Shown here: piece by piece, positions 5,512 to 6,941 of the stretch
How positions within the stretch are numbered: position 1 is the stretch's first letter
How the letters are laid out: each line of letters begins with the position of its first letter
Source: an uncultured Cytophagaceae bacterium
GTDB lineage: Bacteria; Bacteroidota; Bacteroidia; Cytophagales; Microscillaceae
Direction of reading: 5' to 3'
Assembly: GCA_937899305.1 (NCBI GenBank)
Contig: CALDJV010000889.1
Span: forward strand, 1-6,941
DNA length: 6,941 nt
Program-made: the position numbers and the translations under genes
The notes under the pieces: generated by a model
What the model was told of the DNA's origin: nothing
The model's input: only the letters and a program-made list of their open reading frames with translations
Database searches by the model: none

Positions 5512-6884
5512 CACCAATCTACAATTTGATAATTTTTGAGTAAGTGTCCAAATAGAAAATGCTGATTGTGTAATGCTTCTTCAATGGGATGCAATATCCG
5601 AGCGGCACCATCTACTGAATCAAGCGGAGGAATCTGACCTGCTTCAAACTGTTTTATTCTGAGGGGTTCTATAGCACCCGTTGATACCCAACCCACATCC
5701 ACACTATTCATAAAAATATGCGCTTGAGCATATTCAGTGGCCGAAGTTCGGGTAAGCATATTCAGGGCGGCTTTAGTCATGTTGGTGTGGGGGTGAAAAA
5801 CGGTCTTGTTGCTGTAGCTAAATTGGCCTTCCGATGAGGTAACATTGATAATGAACTTGTCAGCAAAAGTAGAGGCCTTCATCAAAGGAGTAAATGCTTT
5901 GATGAGCATATAAGGTGCAATATGGTTGATCAGGTTGACTTCCAAAACCTCAGGCATCGAGACTTTAGCCAGTGTAGCATTCCAGCTATTTTGTTCTCGA
6001 GAATCCACTGGTTGGCCAAAACGACTAAATTTGATTGATGAAGGGTCATACGACTGCAGCAACGCCTGACTTTGATCTAAAATGGGCGTTTGATTTTTCT
6101 GCAGAAAAGACAAAGAATCATATTGTGATAACAACTTTTGCTCTTCTTGGATCAAAGGTGCATAATAAGGCACATCGTAACGAATCGTTTGTGCCGCATT
6201 GTTGATTAAAATATCTAAATGACGGTGTTGTTGTTCATAATAATCAATAAAATCTTGGACTGCTTTGAGGTTACGCAAGTCGAGTCCATAAATATGAAGG
6301 CGTTCTTTCCATTTTGCATAATCAGGTTGTTGTTGAAATTGTTGTAAAGCCAAAGCCGGAAAACGGGTCGTGATGATGACTTCGGCTTCATTACGAAGGA
6401 GTTTTAGAGCCGTGGCATAACCAATTTTTACCCGACCACCCGTCAAGATTACTTTGCGGTTTTTCAAGTTTACCGTATTAAAACGACGCTGGTAATGTGA
6501 TGGCGCACAATCGGGACATAACCGATGATAAAACGAATGCATCCATTCGTAAGATTGGTTACAACTATAGCAGTTACGAGGAGTATTTAGACGGGTAAAT
6601 TCAGGAGGAGGATCACTGGGATGGTCATCAAACAACGTGGTATTGGCGCGTGCATTTCGGACAATAGTAGTATTATCCAGGGTGGCCATATCCTTTTCTT
6701 TTTGCTCATTACGGTGGGGTTGTTTGAGTTGTTTTTTGGCCACTTTGTAGATTTTAGTGATCAATGCGCCAAAACGTTGATTGTCTGGATTGACCAAAGG
6801 CCGCTCTTTCAAAGTCTCTAATACTTTTAAACAAGCTTCCCATTCTTGTTGGCTAAATCCATATTTTTGCTCTGTTTCGTCCAT
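5511..6884 (-). CDS. SDR-superfamily protein with N-terminal zinc-ribbon-like extension and no catalytic Tyr
   Basis: 457 residues, well above the roughly 250 of a classical short-chain dehydrogenase. Residues 1-55 form a helical region, 66-100 a linker, and C105-x2-C108...C123-x2-C126 a probable zinc ribbon. The Rossmann SDR domain (about 138-457) has the cofactor loop TGGRVKIG (148-155, a TGxxxGIG variant), DLR (202-204), NNAA (228-231), VNLINH (316-321, probable catalytic Asn317) and VTSSEG (348-353, Ser pair). Lys371 is in HTNMTKAALN, but the position four before it is Thr367, so the YxxxK tyrosine is absent. About 60 extra residues lie between NNAA and Asn317. I recall similar proteins with this layout in bacteria and fungi, without an assigned reaction; NAD(P) binding is likely, catalysis uncertain. 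The start at 6884 is preferred because the first 50 residues look family-conserved; Met66 is an internal alternative. The TGA stop abuts the tRNA cluster on the same strand. Confidence 0.88.
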   Translation of the reverse strand: MDETEQKYGFSQQEWEACLKVLETLKERPLVNPDNQRFGALITKIYKVAKKQLKQPHRNEQKEKDMATLDNTTIVRNARANTTLFDDHPSDPPPEFTRLNTPRNCYSCNQSYEWMHSFYHRLCPDCAPSHYQRRFNTVNLKNRKVILTGGRVKIGYATALKLLRNEAEVIITTRFPALALQQFQQQPDYAKWKERLHIYGLDLRNLKAVQDFIDYYEQQHRHLDILINNAAQTIRYDVPYYAPLIQEEQKLLSQYDSLSFLQKNQTPILDQSQALLQSYDPSSIKFSRFGQPVDSREQNSWNATLAKVSMPEVLEVNLINHIAPYMLIKAFTPLMKASTFADKFIINVTSSEGQFSYSNKTVFHPHTNMTKAALNMLTRTSATEYAQAHIFMNSVDVGWVSTGAIEPLRIKQFEAGQIPPLDSVDGAARILHPIEEALHNQHFLFGHLLKNYQIVDW

Positions 6885-6914
6885 TTTTTTTAGTTAGGAG
6901 TTTTTAGTTTAAAA

Positions 6915-6938
6915 GTCCATAGTCGATGGTCCATAGTC
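6915..6938. repeat. Short direct repeat upstream of the SDR-like gene
   Basis: GTCCATAGTC occurs twice, at 6915-6924 and 6929-6938, separated by GATG, and a third copy may begin at the window edge. Within it CCAT and ATGG flank AGTCG, giving a small imperfect palindrome. A related AT-rich duplication, TTTTAGTT at 6888-6895 and 6902-6909, lies next to it. It sits 31 bases before the SDR-like start, so it may overlap its promoter. It resembles low-complexity intergenic repeats I recall from Bacteroidota genomes, but only 27 bases are visible here. Confidence 0.5.
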
Positions 6939-6941
6939 CAT

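Overview
The window looks like chromosomal DNA from a gliding or marine Bacteroidota (Cytophagales/Microscilla-like; lineage inferred). The evidence is an exported protein with the gliding-motility/type IX secretion C-terminal domain, a membrane-anchored SpoIIE-type PP2C phosphatase with coiled coils, AT-rich intergenic DNA without clear Shine-Dalgarno sites, and tRNA genes without an encoded CCA.

Layout. (1) 2-1375, plus: the 3' part of a sensor-type serine/threonine phosphatase gene, cut by the left edge. (2) 1376-1561: a likely bidirectional terminator hairpin, then a short stretch that reads like the first 13 residues of a response regulator and runs into the end of the next gene. (3) 1562-2992, minus: rlmD, a complete 23S rRNA m5U methyltransferase with all Fe-S and catalytic residues. 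(4) 2993-3135: divergent intergenic region. (5) 3136-4992, plus: a secreted multi-domain surface protein of the THIVGGE family with a type B T9SS sorting domain. (6) 4993-5510: no protein gene. It holds an 18-bp inverted repeat (probable shared terminator) and a minus-strand cluster of four tRNA or tRNA-like genes with near-identical 5' halves but different anticodon arms. (7) 5511-6884, minus: an unusual short-chain dehydrogenase/reductase-family protein with an N-terminal extension, a four-cysteine zinc-ribbon-like motif and no catalytic tyrosine. (8) 6885-6941: upstream DNA with a short direct repeat.

The most unusual part is 5007-6884. The SDR-like gene and the tRNA cluster lie on the same strand with no gap: the SDR stop codon contains the first base of the first tRNA. 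They could form one transcript that must be processed into mRNA and tRNAs and ends at the inverted repeat. All four tRNA-like units support an 8-bp acceptor stem with covarying end pairs. Two lack U33, one (Gly-like) has a destroyed T arm, and one (CAT) has an initiator-like anticodon arm. They may be decaying duplicates of one ancestor or a divergent special-purpose tRNA set; sequence alone does not decide. The other genes look like ordinary housekeeping, signalling and surface functions.
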